A stretch of DNA of 36,464 bases from Prorocentrum cordatum (GCA_963575745.1 CAUYUJ010000736.1:547792-584255); one strand, 5' to 3'. Shown: positions 18,626 to 27,639, counted from the stretch's first letter. Notes: generated by a model from the sequence alone, not told the origin. A program made the numbers and translations.

Positions 18626-18629
18626 CGAT

Positions 18630-18864
18630 TCCTGTCGGGAGCGCGGCGCTTGAGTAAATTGCAGGAAATTCCCACGCAAGGGCGTCATTCAGTAAATTGC
18701 AAGCAAGTGTCCAGCGAGAGCGCGACTCCAGAGCGCCGGGAGAGCGATTCCTGATTAAATTGTATGGAAGTCCCCAGCGAGAGCGCGGTTCCTGAATTAA
18801 CTGCGAGAGGGTCTCGGGCGGGAGCGGGGGTCTTGGCTAAATTGTGAGGAAGTCTAAGGCGAGA
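18630..18864 (+). repeat. Degenerate 41-bp modules
   Basis: Words of the type CTGANTAAATTG...GAAGTCYC.RGCGAGAGCG recur about five times with irregular spacing, leading straight into element N copy C. Confidence 0.7.
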
Positions 18865-19032
18865 GCCGTTGTTGTTGTAACCCGGGGGCCAGGGGCCCAG
18901 TTTGAGCTTCAAGACTTTCCCTGATAAAAAACAGGGTGCGAGCGTCGAGAGGTACACTTTGATTGAGAAAAACAGTATGCACCGGTGGGGAGATCAACCA
19001 TAATTATTTTTTAGAAATGAAAGTTCCACAAT

Positions 19033-19085
<53 letters not shown>
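18865..19085 (+). repeat. Dispersed element N, copy C
   Basis: This is a 5' half copy: GCCGTTGTTGTTGTAACCCG, GGGGCCAGGGGCCCAGTTTG, CAAGACTTTCCCTG, CAGGGTGCGAGCGTCGAG, GCACCGGTGGGG, ATCAACCATAATTATT, then about 54 bp of (AAC)n. The 3' half is absent. GTTGTTGTTGT at the left edge can pair with the AAC tract at the right. Confidence 0.85.
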
Positions 19086-19089
19086 CGGA

Positions 19090-19345
19090 AAGGCGTACAC
19101 TCCGGCCCCGGGCAGGGCCGGAGCCTCCGGTGTCACTCCCCCGGTGGACGGGCGCACACTCCGGCCCCGTCCTGAAACGCTGTGTGACGACAACTTCTGC
19201 GGCCCTGCGAGAGGCCATCAGCGGCGGTGTCGCGCCGCGGTGGGCAACCGTTCACTCCGGCCCCGTGTGCACCGTCATCTGTGCTGTTCCCTCCACAGAA
19301 AACGCTCCCCGTGCGCTACCCCCTTCTCCGGCCCCGTGTGCAGAT
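19090..19345. repeat. CTCCGGCCCCG motif cluster, left of 10-bp array
   Basis: CACTCCGGCCCCG-type words occur at about 19095, 19154, 19251 and 19324 (CTCCGGCCCCGTGTGCA in the last two), about 60-100 bp apart. The same motif reappears at 22079 and 22128 on the far side of the 10-bp array. Confidence 0.7.
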
Positions 19346-19364
19346 AAGACGCCCTCAAGGACCC

Positions 19365-19377
19365 TCACGACGACGAC

Positions 19378-19436
<59 letters not shown>
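19365..19436. repeat. GAC microsatellite
   Basis: (GAC)n with a short GGCGGCGGC interruption, about 70 bp, immediately before the 10-bp array. Confidence 0.95.
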
Positions 19437-19439
19437 GGA

Positions 19440-22060
19440 TCCTGAGGAGTCCTCGGGGACCCTGAGGAGTCCTGAAGTGTCCTTATGAATCTTTGGGGGC
19501 CTTGGCGAATTTTAAGATATCCCAGGGAACCCTGAGCAGGCCCGCAAGATCCTGAGCAACCCTGGCGAGATCCTTAATAATGCTTGGGGAATCCGAAGGA
19601 TTTCTGTGAGATCCTCAGGAATCCTGGGCTCTCGGGAGGAATCCTGAAGAATCCTGATGAATCTTGACGAATCCGGACGAATCCTGAGGAGTCATGATGA
19701 GTCCAGAGGAGGCCTAGGGGATCCTGAGGAGTCCCTGTGTGTCCTGAGTATTCCAGTGCAAAGGGGTCATGAGAAATCCTGAAAGGTTGAAGGGGTGCCC
19801 TGAGGGGATCCTCAGGAACCATGTGGGATCGCAAGGAGCCTTCAGGCATCCTGGAGAACCTTTGAGGAAGATCCTGAGGCATCAGTGTTGATCCTGAGGA
19901 GGAAGCCATCGGACTCTTTGGAGGGGGGGTCCTGGTGAACCATGACGAGTCCTTGGCGGTCCTGAGGAATCTTCACGTGTCCTGAGGAGTTCTTGAGGGT
20001 CCTGAAGAATTCGGAGATATCCTGAGGAATCCTGAGCAGCCCCTCGGGATCCTGAGAAACCCTGGGGAGATCCTGAGGAATCCTTGGGGGTCTCACGGGT
20101 TCCTGCGGGATCCCGAGGAATCCGAGGGATTCAGGAAGAATCCTGAGGAATCTTGAAGGGTCCAGAGGAATCTAAGCGAACCTTGAGGAGTCTTGATGAA
20201 AGCCCAGAGGAAGCCGATCGGATCCTGAGGAATCCTTGTGAGTCCTGGGGAATCCTGGGGGATCCTGAAGAATGCGAAGGCGTCCTGAAGAATCCTGCAG
20301 GGGTACCCTGAGGGGTTACTGAGGAATCCTTAAGACTCCTTCGGGATCCTGGGATATCCTGAGGAGTCCTCGGGAATCCTGAGGAGCCCTGAGGTGTCCT
20401 GAGGAATCCGGGCGAATCCAAAGGAATCCTGCTGAGCCCAGAAGAAGCCTAGGGGATCCTCAAGAATCCTAGTATGTCCTGAGGATTCCTGAAGAGCCCA
20501 GCGGAATCCTGAGAAACCCGAGGGGGATCCTGAAGAATCCTTTGGGGTCCCAAGAGTTCTTGTGGGATCCTGAGAACTTTGGGGCCGCGGGAGAAATCCT
20601 GAGGAATCTTGAGGGAGCCTGACGAAACCTGGCGAATCCCGAGGAATCCTGACGAATGCTAAGGAGTCTGGAGGAACCCTGAAGGGTACCCAGAGGGGAT
20701 CCTGAGGAACCCTTTTGGGAACCTGAGGAGGCCTTCGGCATCCTAAGGAATCTTCGCGGGTCCTAAGGAATCATCGTGGACCATGAGGAGGAATCCATTG
20801 GACTCGTTTAGAGGGTGGGGGGTCCTGGAGAATCCTGAGGAGTCCTCGGGAATCCTGAAGAGTCCTGAGGTGTCCTGAGGAATCCGGACGAATCCAAAGG
20901 AATCCTGATAAGCCCAGAAGAGCCGAGGGTATACATATGGATCCTAGTACGTCCCGAGGATTCCTGAAGAGCCCAGCGGAATCCTGAGAAACCCGAGGGG
21001 GATCCTGAAGAATCCTTTGGGGTCCCAAGGGTTCCTGTGGGATCCTGAGGAACCCTGGGGCCTCGGGAGGAATCCTGAGAGATCCTGAAGAATCCTGACG
21101 AATCCTGAGGAGTCCTGATGAGTCCAGAGGAAACCTTGGGGATCCTGATGAATCCTGTGGAATCCTGACGGAAGCTAAGGAGTCCGGAGGAATCCTGAGG
21201 GGTACCCAGAGGGGATCCTGAGGAATCCTTTGGACACCTAAGGAGGCTTTATCCTGAGGAATCTTGGGGGATCCTGACTCACTTGGAGGGAGAGTCCTGG
21301 GAAGTCCTGAGGAATCCTGGGGGGCCCTGAAGAGTCCTGGGGTGTCCTGAGGAATCCTTGGGGGTCCTGAAAATTCGAAGATATCCAGAAGAATCCTGAG
21401 GAGCCCAACGGAATCCTGAGAACCCCAGGGGGCGATCCAGAAGAATCCTTGGGGATCCCCCAGATTCCTGTGGGATCCTGGGGAATCTCTGGGGTTCGGG
21501 AGGAGTCTTGAGGAATCCTGAAGGGTCCTGAGGAATCCTGGCGAATCCGAAGGAATCCTGATGAGTCCAGAAGAAGCCCAGGGGATCCTGAGGATTCCTT
21601 GTGGGTCCTGAGGAATCCTTGGGAATCCTTGGGGATCCTGAAGAATCCTAAGGAATCCTGAGGAATCCTGAGGGGCACCCTGAGGGGATCCTGAGGAACC
21701 ATGGGGAATCCTAAGGAGTCCGTAGGCGTCCTGAGGAGACATGGTGGATCCTGAGGAAACCTGAAGTGTCCTGACGAATCCTTAGGGAATTTGAAGAATT
21801 CGAAGATATCCTGAAGAATCACTTGGGATCCCAAGGATTCTTGTGGGATCCTGAGGAATCCTGGGGATCCTGGAAGGAGCCCGAGGTTGAGGATCCTGAG
21901 GAATCCTCGGAGGTCCCGCGGAATTGCTCTTGAGGAATCCCGAGGAATCCTTGGGGGTCCCAAGGAAGCGTTGGAGATCCTAGAGAGTCCGGAGGGGTCC
22001 TAAGGAATCCAAAGGAATCCTGGAGGATTCGCGGAAATCCCGCGGAAACCTTTGGAAACG
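19440..22060. repeat. 10-bp satellite with ~470-bp higher-order period
   Basis: The unit is AATCCTGAGG and its variants; at 19630-19710 seven consecutive units are exactly 10 bp. A higher-order landmark, GGGNACCC.GAGGGGATCC (variants), occurs at 19793, 20301, 20685, 21201 and 21674 (intervals 508, 384, 516, 473). 20368-20580 and 20843-21060 are near-copies. Ten bp shifts frame, so all frames are open with 10-residue repeats (minus-strand type PQDSSGFLRI). I infer non-coding satellite. Confidence 0.95.
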
Positions 22061-22074
22061 CGACAAGAATGCCG

Positions 22075-22150
22075 ACCCTTTCTCCGGCCCCGTGGGGCAC
22101 CTTGCGCTGCCGCCCCAGTGCCAACCCCTTCTCCGGCCCCGTGGGGCAAG
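22075..22150. repeat. CTCCGGCCCCG motif pair, right of 10-bp array
   Basis: CCTTTCTCCGGCCCCGTGGG at about 22073 and CCTTCTCCGGCCCCGTGGGG at about 22123 are 49 bp apart, each followed by GCA. They match the cluster at 19090-19345. Confidence 0.7.
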
Positions 22151-22179
22151 CCATCGGTTGCTGGAGCTTTGCTTACCCA

Positions 22180-22420
22180 TAAGGAATAAGCTCTAGAAGA
22201 AGAAGATCTCAACAACAAGCTGGGGCCGGTGTCAACGCCTTACCGAACAACAACATCAACAACAACAACAGCAGCAGCAGCAACAACAACAACAATCATT
22301 ATAAGATTGTTCGCTCTGATTTGCCCGCGTGTCATTCAAAACGAGCTCCCCAGACCCTCGATGACGGCCTTTTTTGTTTGCGATCACACCCCCTTTGGGG
22401 GGATTATTTTTCTTTGCGGG
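22180..22420 (+). repeat. Dispersed element N, copy D
   Basis: Weak 5' similarity (ATAAGGAATAAGCTCTAGAA) leads to (AAC/AGC)n at 22244-22296, then ATCATTATAAGATTGTTCGC, CCAGACCCTCGATGACGGCC and CCCCCTTTGGGGGGATTATT. Order and orientation match copies A and B. Confidence 0.7.
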
Positions 22421-22499
22421 GGGCAGCGGGCTTAGACAGGCGGGCAAATCTGAACGGGCGGACAATCCATCATGGGCGTACATGTGCCCGCCATTGGAA

Positions 22500-22628
22500 T
22501 TGGTGAGGGCCCTGCAAGAAGAGGAGGGGGAGAACGAGGAAGAGTGGGAGGAAGGGAGGGGGAGGGACGAAGGAAGAGGGAAAACGCCAGGAGAGAAGGA
22601 GCGAAGAGGGGGGCGGTTGATTAGAGGC

Positions 22629-22661
<33 letters not shown>

Positions 22662-22850
22662 CAGATAAGAGAGGTAGAGAAATAGAGAGAGAGGGGAGAT
22701 AGGCAAAGAAAGAGGGAGGGAGGAAACAGGAGAGGGGAGGGAGAAGGCAGGAGAGAGAGGAGGGATGAGGGAAGAGAGGAAGGAGAGAAAAGGGAGGAGA
22801 GGAGGGAGGAGGGAGGAGGGAGAGGGAGGACCAGCAGGAAGTTTAGAGCG
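22500..22850. repeat. Polypurine G/A tract with GA microsatellite
   Basis: About 350 bp are dominated by GGGAGG, GAGGAAG and (GA)n (22625-22658). The minus strand reads as Ser/Leu/Pro low complexity. No gene is inferred. Confidence 0.9.
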
Positions 22851-22854
22851 TGAA

Positions 22855-23355
22855 CGTTCGAAGAAGTCCTAGGCGAAAGCGCCGTTCCTGAAGGAAGTCT
22901 TGGGCGGGAGCCCACGACCGGCGGGCGATCCCCTGACGGGCGGGTCGGGCGGGTGGGACATTCAAGCGGGATGCCTGAGTATGGCGAGAGCGCGATTATT
23001 AAGTAAATTGTAACGGCGTCCTTGGCGCAGCGTGTTTCCTGAGCGTCGAAAGCGCGATTTCTGAATCAATTGCATTGAAGTCTTAGGCGACAGCGCAATT
23101 CCTGAATAGAATGTGAAGGGTTCTCTGGCGGGAGCGGGGGTCTTCATTAAATTGCGAGGAAGTCTTGATTCAATTGCGAGGAAGTCTCAAGCGGGAGCGC
23201 CGTTCCTGAGTACATTGTGAGGAAGTCTCAGATGGGAGCGGGGGTCCTGACTAAACTGCGAGGAAATCACACGCGAAAGCACCGATCCTGAGTAAATTAT
23301 GAGGAAGTCCCAGGAGCGGGGGTCCTGAGTAAATTTGGAGGAAGTCTCAGGCAGA
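22855..23355 (+). repeat. 41-bp module cluster
   Basis: GAGGAAGTCTCAAGCGGGAG-type modules start at 23178, 23219, 23260 and 23301, exactly 41 bp apart, with a truncated 22-bp step from 23156 and a 37-bp step to 23338. Degenerate modules fill 22860-23150. The consensus continues GCGCCGTTCCTGAGTAAATT. It is the reverse complement of the 41-bp piece in the 159-bp satellite. Confidence 0.88.
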
Positions 23356-23615
23356 GCCGTTGTTGTTGTTGTAATCCGGGGGGCCAGAGGCTCAGTTTGA
23401 GCACCAAGACTTTCCCTGGCAAAAAAACAGGGTGCGAGCGTCGAGGGACACACTTCGATCGAGAAGAAGCAGAATGCACCGGTGAGGGGGATCAACCATA
23501 ATTATTCTTCAGAAGTGAGAGTTCAACAAAAATCATGTTAAGGCTGCTCGTTCTTGTCTGCTCGCGTGCCAGTCAACACGTATATCCCATTAGGGGTACA
23601 TCTTTCTTACCTGCA
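23356..23615 (+). repeat. Dispersed element N, copy E (near full length)
   Basis: This is the most complete copy: GCCGTTGTTGTTGTTGTAAT, GGCCAGAGGCTCAGTTTGAG, AAGACTTTCCCTGG, CAGGGTGCGAGCGTCGAG, GCACCGGTGAGG, ATCAACCATAATTATTCTTC, then CAACAAAAATCATGTTAAGG, CTGCTCGCGTGCC and ATCTTTCTTACCTGCAG. The AAC site holds only a few bases, so it may show the unexpanded state. Confidence 0.85.
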
Positions 23616-23699
23616 GCGTGTATTTCGTGCAGCCCCTAGGGCAGGGGAAGAGAGGACGGATAGAAGGAAGGGACAAGGGGTAGGCGGGTTGCTAAGCCT

Positions 23700-23905
23700 G
23701 CGTCCTGCATGAATCGCAGTACTAGCGCGCTTCCCAAATACATCGTGAGGAAATCCTTTGAGACTGAGTCTTGAGTGTCGAGGGCGCGGCGTCTGAATAA
23801 GTCGCGAGGAAGTCCCACGCGAGAGCGCGATTCCTGCATGAATTCTGAGGAAACCCCGAGCGAGAGCATGTTCGGGAATACGTTGCGAGGAAGTATCAGG
23901 CGGGA
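23700..23905 (+). repeat. Degenerate 41-bp modules
   Basis: GTGAGGAAATCC (23746), GCGAGGAAGTCCCACGCGAG (23807), CTGAGGAAACCCCGAGCGAG (23846) and GCGAGGAAGTATCAGGCGGG (23886) are about 40-60 bp apart. The last leads directly into element N copy F. Confidence 0.75.
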
Positions 23906-24168
23906 ACCGTTGTTGTTCTAACTCGGAGGCCAGGGGCCCAGTTTGGTGACCCTTCATTTTCCTTTGTAGAAAACAGATTGCGAGCCCCAGGAGAAGCACT
24001 TTGAGTAAAGAACACACAAGGTGCCCCGGACGGGGGGGGATCAACCATAATTATTCTTCAGTAGTGAGAGCTCATCATCAGCAGCAACAACAACGACAAC
24101 AACGACGACGACGGCGGCGACGACGGCAACGACGACCACTACAACAACAACAACAACAACAACAACAA
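23906..24168 (+). repeat. Dispersed element N, copy F
   Basis: CCGTTGTTGTTCTAACTCGG, GGCCAGGGGCCCAGTTTG, a diverged middle, ATCAACCATAATTATTCTTC, then CATCAGCAGCAACAACAACG passing into a mixed GAC/AAC tract. The 3' half is lacking. Confidence 0.8.
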
Positions 24169-24207
24169 AACAAGTCCCGGAGAAAGGGTCGGGACTTCCG
24201 AGGACCC

Positions 24208-24300
24208 CATATTGAAGAAAATCAAATTTCGGACGTCTGGGGAGAGCGTTCCAGGGGTGCCCAGGTCGTCCCGAACGGCCGCCGGAGAGCTGACTCATGA
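24208..24300 (+). repeat. Dispersed repeat family J, copy 2
   Basis: It contains GAGAGCGTTCCAGGGGTGCC (24242-24261) and CGTCCCGAACGGCCGCCGGA, and is preceded by TTTCGGACGTCTGGGG, a word that resembles the end of family G. It faces an inverted copy at 24780-24870. Confidence 0.75.
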
Positions 24301-24599
24301 TTTGAAAGTTGGGAATGAGCGCTAAGTGGGGTCAGCGGGTTCTGGAGCGGGCCATGTGAAACCAATTCCTTCCCATAATTCCGCATGGCACCAGCTGGGG
24401 TTCGCGATATGGCTTGGGCATGCGTTCGCTAACGAGCATGCAGCCAGCAATCAACACGCGGTTTGACCGGCGTCCGTACAGGCGAGCACTGCGCACGGAA
24501 GCGGATTGAGACACGGTTTTCCCAACGAGCTCAAAATTTGTGTAGCGGCTTCTGGGCTTCCGATTTCATTCGTTACTGACCCAGGTGTAGCGTTGTCCC

Positions 24600-24910
24600 A
24601 GGCTCCCAGGCATCCGACACGATGTTTCTCCAGTACGTGGCTCCCCAGAACTCTTTACCCTTTGCGGGAACCAGCTTTTCATCCCGTGTCGTTTTTTGAC
24701 GGCCCCGGGGCCCAAAACAGGCCCCCAGAAGCGGAACACACTTTGAAATGTTTTTTTGCATTTTGTTGACGACGCGAGGATGGTTGGTTTTCGGGTCTGG
24801 CAGCCGCTCGGGACGATTTGGGCACCCCTGGAACGCTCTCGGCGAGGCGCAGCTGCTGGAAAGCATCCCGCGGCCAGAGGAGCCTCCGGGAACTTGCGAC
24901 CACGCTTGAA
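24600..24910 (-). repeat. Composite J plus G repeat, inverted
   Basis: Reading minus, family J (core identical to 24242-24261, at 24821-24840) is followed by about 100 bp and then family G (about 24725-24600) with TGGGGAGCCACGTACTGG and TCGGATGCCTGGG. A long minus frame crosses it (GKEFWGATYW and similar), but homologous copies are frame-shifted relative to it, so a coding role is unproven. Confidence 0.65.
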
Positions 24911-25109
24911 AATTTCGACGTTCGAGCTCCTGCCGACGACGTCGAGGCCAGCGCGCCCCCCACCCCCACCCCCGCTCCACAGGAGGCCATCGACGAGGCC
25001 GGCCTCGTGCGGCGGAAGCGCCTGACGTCGCGGAAGCAGCCCGGCGGCCGCGGGGCTGCCACCGCCACGGGCGCGCCGTCCGTGGGACGCGGCCTCGGCT
25101 TTCCTTCTC

Positions 25110-25335
25110 TGCCCCTCCTCCTCCAGCGGCGGAGGATGATGAGGAGGAGGACGAGGAGGAGGAGCAGCGGCAGCGGGAGCAGAAGGAGTTGCGGGAGGAG
25201 GGGGGGGATAAGGAGCAGCAGGAGGAGGAGGAGGACAGGCGGAGGAGGAAGGGGAAGAGGAATAGGAGGAGGAGGAGGAGGAGGAGGAGGAGGAGGAGAA
25301 GGAGGAGAAGGAGGAGGAGGAGGAGGAGGTGGTTC
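25110..25335. repeat. GGA-rich microsatellite region
   Basis: Imperfect GGA/AGC triplets run from 25130, with denser (GGA)n at 25262-25330. It reads as poly-Arg, Gly or Glu on plus and poly-Leu/Ser on minus. 25335-25606 is non-repetitive with no supported gene. Confidence 0.88.
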
Positions 25336-25606
25336 GGTACAGGGCCCCAGGTTACTGTGGAACTGCTGGCGTTTGGCTCAAACTGTTGTAAGCGCCGCCA
25401 GGCGGTGCGAGGCACCTTTGTACTTGGACGCTGACCGCTTACTGTGAGACGGAGCCCCATCTTCATTACGATCGTTATGATAAATTTGCATGGTAGCGGA
25501 GCGAAGTTATGGCAGTGAGAGCGGGCACGGCGGCACCCACTTCACGACAGGAATCGATAGAGCGCAGCCTTGCCATTTTCGGACCTACCTGACTCACCGC
25601 GTTCAG

Positions 25607-25886
25607 CCAAGGTGACTACGAGTTCGCCAGAGCTGGCCTGCAGGCCAACCATGACGCCATGACGAATTATCTTGAAGAGCAAGATCGCACGGGCAACCAA
25701 GATTTTCCCAACGAACACGCGATGTCACTGATAAGGTTTGGAATATCTACCGCAGCGCTGCTGAGCAGCATCAATCATGAGAACAAGAATGAACTAGACA
25801 CCGCGCAAATAAAGGTGCGCTTGGCCGAACTGGAAAGAATGATCGAGGAAAGTGCGAACACCAGTAATCCTCGCTCAGGTAGCTGA
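25607..25886 (+). CDS. Candidate exon, unknown coiled-coil-like protein
   Basis: This is the most gene-like segment. The frame opens after a TGA at 25590. A plausible 3' splice site, GCGTTCAG, ends at 25606. The reading is QGDYEFARAGLQANHDAMTN and onward through an internal ATG at 25659 to TGA at 25884-25886. It is non-repetitive with mixed codon use. The C-terminal half (ELDTAQIKVRLAELERMIEE) has regularly spaced hydrophobic residues suggesting a coiled coil. TCAG|GTAGCT at 25879 is a possible donor just before the stop, so the gene could continue. No family is recognised. If ATG 25659 is the start, the product is 75 residues. Confidence 0.4.
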
Positions 25887-25919
25887 GTAAGTCGGATCTG
25901 GCCAAACCACAGCTCACCA

Positions 25920-26110
25920 AAGGCCCGTGAGCGAATCGAAGGGAATCCAATCATTCAAGACCTTCAACGGAGATCGGACGAAAATTTGAGAGTGCAATGA
26001 CACACAGGTTGCTCAACGCCGTGGCACAAGTCAACAACAGGAACCGCAAGGCTCTCGCGTTGCTGAATTCTTCACTTCGGGTATCCTCATCAGCCCGTTC
26101 AGAAATCTGT
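25920..26110 (+). CDS. Possible second exon or frame-broken continuation
   Basis: After CTCACCAAAG, the frame AREIEGNPII-like (EGNPIIQDLQRRSDENLRV) runs to a TGA near 25998. The frame starting at ATG 25997 continues MTHRLLNAVAQVNNRNRKAL and stays protein-like to about 26105, before entering GGA repeats. Two protein-like readings in different frames suggest a one-base break or unrecognised splicing. The product is unrecognised. Confidence 0.25.
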
Positions 26111-26221
26111 CCCATGAGAGTTGACGGGAAAAGGGACGAAGGGCACGTACAAAGTCAACAGAGAGATCTCTGGGCAGGCATTGGAGAGCCTCTTCGGGCC
26201 ATTCCTTGGGCTCGCGGGGGG

Positions 26222-26286
26222 GGGCGACGGGAGGAGGAGGAGGAGGAGGAGGAGGAGGAGGAGGAGGAGGAGGAGGAGGAGGGGAA
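26222..26286. repeat. GGA microsatellite
   Basis: About 55 bp of (GGA)n follow a short G run, between the candidate coding segment and a dispersed piece of the 11-bp satellite. Confidence 0.95.
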
Positions 26287-26294
26287 GGAGACGG

Positions 26295-26540
26295 CGAACC
26301 GCCTCCTCGGGCCGTCGTGGGACGCTCTTGGGGCCGTCCTGGGGCATTCGTGGGAGCCATGGAGGGCCTCTTGAGGCCATCTTGGAAGCTTTCGATCAAG
26401 GGGATCCCGATTTTCATCCACCCCCCCCTTGCAAGAGCCGTCTGGAGGGCCTATTGGGCCCCTCTTGGGGCCCGCTTGAGCAATCTTGGGGCAATCTTGA
26501 GGCTTCGCATCGGAAGCGAAAGGGCAGGACGGCACAGGTC
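26295..26540 (+). repeat. Dispersed fragment of the 11-bp satellite
   Basis: TCTTGGGGCCGTCCTGGGG, GAGGCCATCTTGGAAG and CCTCTTGGGGCCCGCTTGAG reproduce the satellite of 1-2910. The fragment ends in a CATCGGAAGCGAAAGGGCA segment resembling the GTCGGAAGNCCGAAAAG landmark. It lies about 23 kb from the main array in the same orientation. Confidence 0.75.
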
Positions 26541-26559
26541 ATTGATTTCCGTGTGGCTT

Positions 26560-27298
26560 TTGACGTGAATTGGCCGCACCCGCGCCCCAACTCCCTCGCC
26601 GAAGCGAGGAGGCGTCTCAGCAGGCCCGGAGGCTTCTGATGGGAGCCTCTCAGACGCCCCCGGGCCCTTCTAAGAAGGCCCCTTCCGTCCGAGAAGCCCC
26701 TCCCCTCCTCAGGAGGCCGCCCCCCTCGCGCCACCCCACTGCTGGCGTCGCCGACATACCCGCGCCCCACTCCCAAGCTGCCCCATCTCCTCCCCTCTCG
26801 CGTGCGCTCGGTCTTCGTGGTTCCTCGCCCGGAACTCCTGAGTTCCTTCGTTCCCTCCCAGTGTTCGGCTGCATTCTCGGTTCGCCTCTCGTGCCTCGGG
26901 TCGCGAGCTGTGGACGCTCTGTCAGTCCAGGCTTCCTCCCGTAATCGCTGGGTTCAGCCGCGAGGTAGGCCGGCGCCCCTCTTCTCTTTTCTTTTCCCTC
27001 CCACGCCTCGCTCCTCCACCCGCCTTTGACATGTATTCACTATCTCCCTCGCGCTCTCGCACCCGCCCGCGTACTGGTTGTTAACACGCATGGCCTCAAC
27101 AGAGGGTATTCCCCACGTGCTGTTCCGCACTGCTCGCCTTCGGCCGTCCCGAAAGGCACTCTTGCCTCAGCGCCTGCAACCCGCCTGCCCCCTGCACACG
27201 CACTCATGACTGATGAGTAGTGCCATTCGGGTTTGCTCTGCCGCGCTGCGCGCCGGTCGCCTGGTCTGCTAAGCCGTATGTATGATCCAGGGCTCCGG
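26560..27298. other. GC-rich unassigned region
   Basis: Frames are open but Pro/Arg/Ser-rich, with no recognised domain. Short self-similar words (AGGCGTCTCAGCAGGCCCGG; GGAGCCTCTCAGACGCCCCC) suggest local duplication. No gene is supported. Confidence 0.35.
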
Positions 27299-27303
27299 GC
27301 CCA

Positions 27304-27373
27304 CGGGCCCCCCCCCCCAGATGGTATAGTCCCAGGATTCCTCGGACCCCCCCCCCCAGATGGTATGGTCCCA
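27304..27373. repeat. 39-bp tandem duplication with C runs
   Basis: A C run followed by AGATGGTATAGTCCCA (27319) is repeated as a C run plus AGATGGTATGGTCCCA (27358), offset 39 bp. A comparable C-run-plus-module pair is found at 30219-30290. Confidence 0.85.
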
Positions 27374-27375
27374 GA

Positions 27376-27445
<70 letters not shown>

Positions 27446-27519
27446 GCGACGACTACGATGACGACGATGGCGGCGACGACGCCGGCGGCGGCGGCGGCGA
27501 CGACGACGATGACGACGAT

Positions 27520-27551
<32 letters not shown>

Positions 27552-27561
27552 GGACGACGAG

Positions 27562-27602
<41 letters not shown>
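27376..27602. repeat. Long GAC trinucleotide tract
   Basis: About 225 bp of (GAC)n with GGC, GAT and GAG variants. Val or Arg runs on minus and Thr or Asp runs on plus are artefacts of the repeat. Confidence 0.97.
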
Positions 27603-27603
<1 letters not shown>

Positions 27604-27639
27604 CTCTGAACCACCACAGCACCATACCACATCCACAGG

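Noticed and set aside
17419-18675. ~360-420-codon minus-strand frames with repeated FVAPSLP- or LRGPLAA-like heptads
   Set aside because: The heptad is the 21-bp tandem unit read in frame; the same DNA is open in other frames and runs into AAC and GAC microsatellites.
19574-22218. Minus-strand frames with PQDSSGFLRI repeats
   Set aside because: They derive from the 10-bp satellite and are interchangeable between frames.
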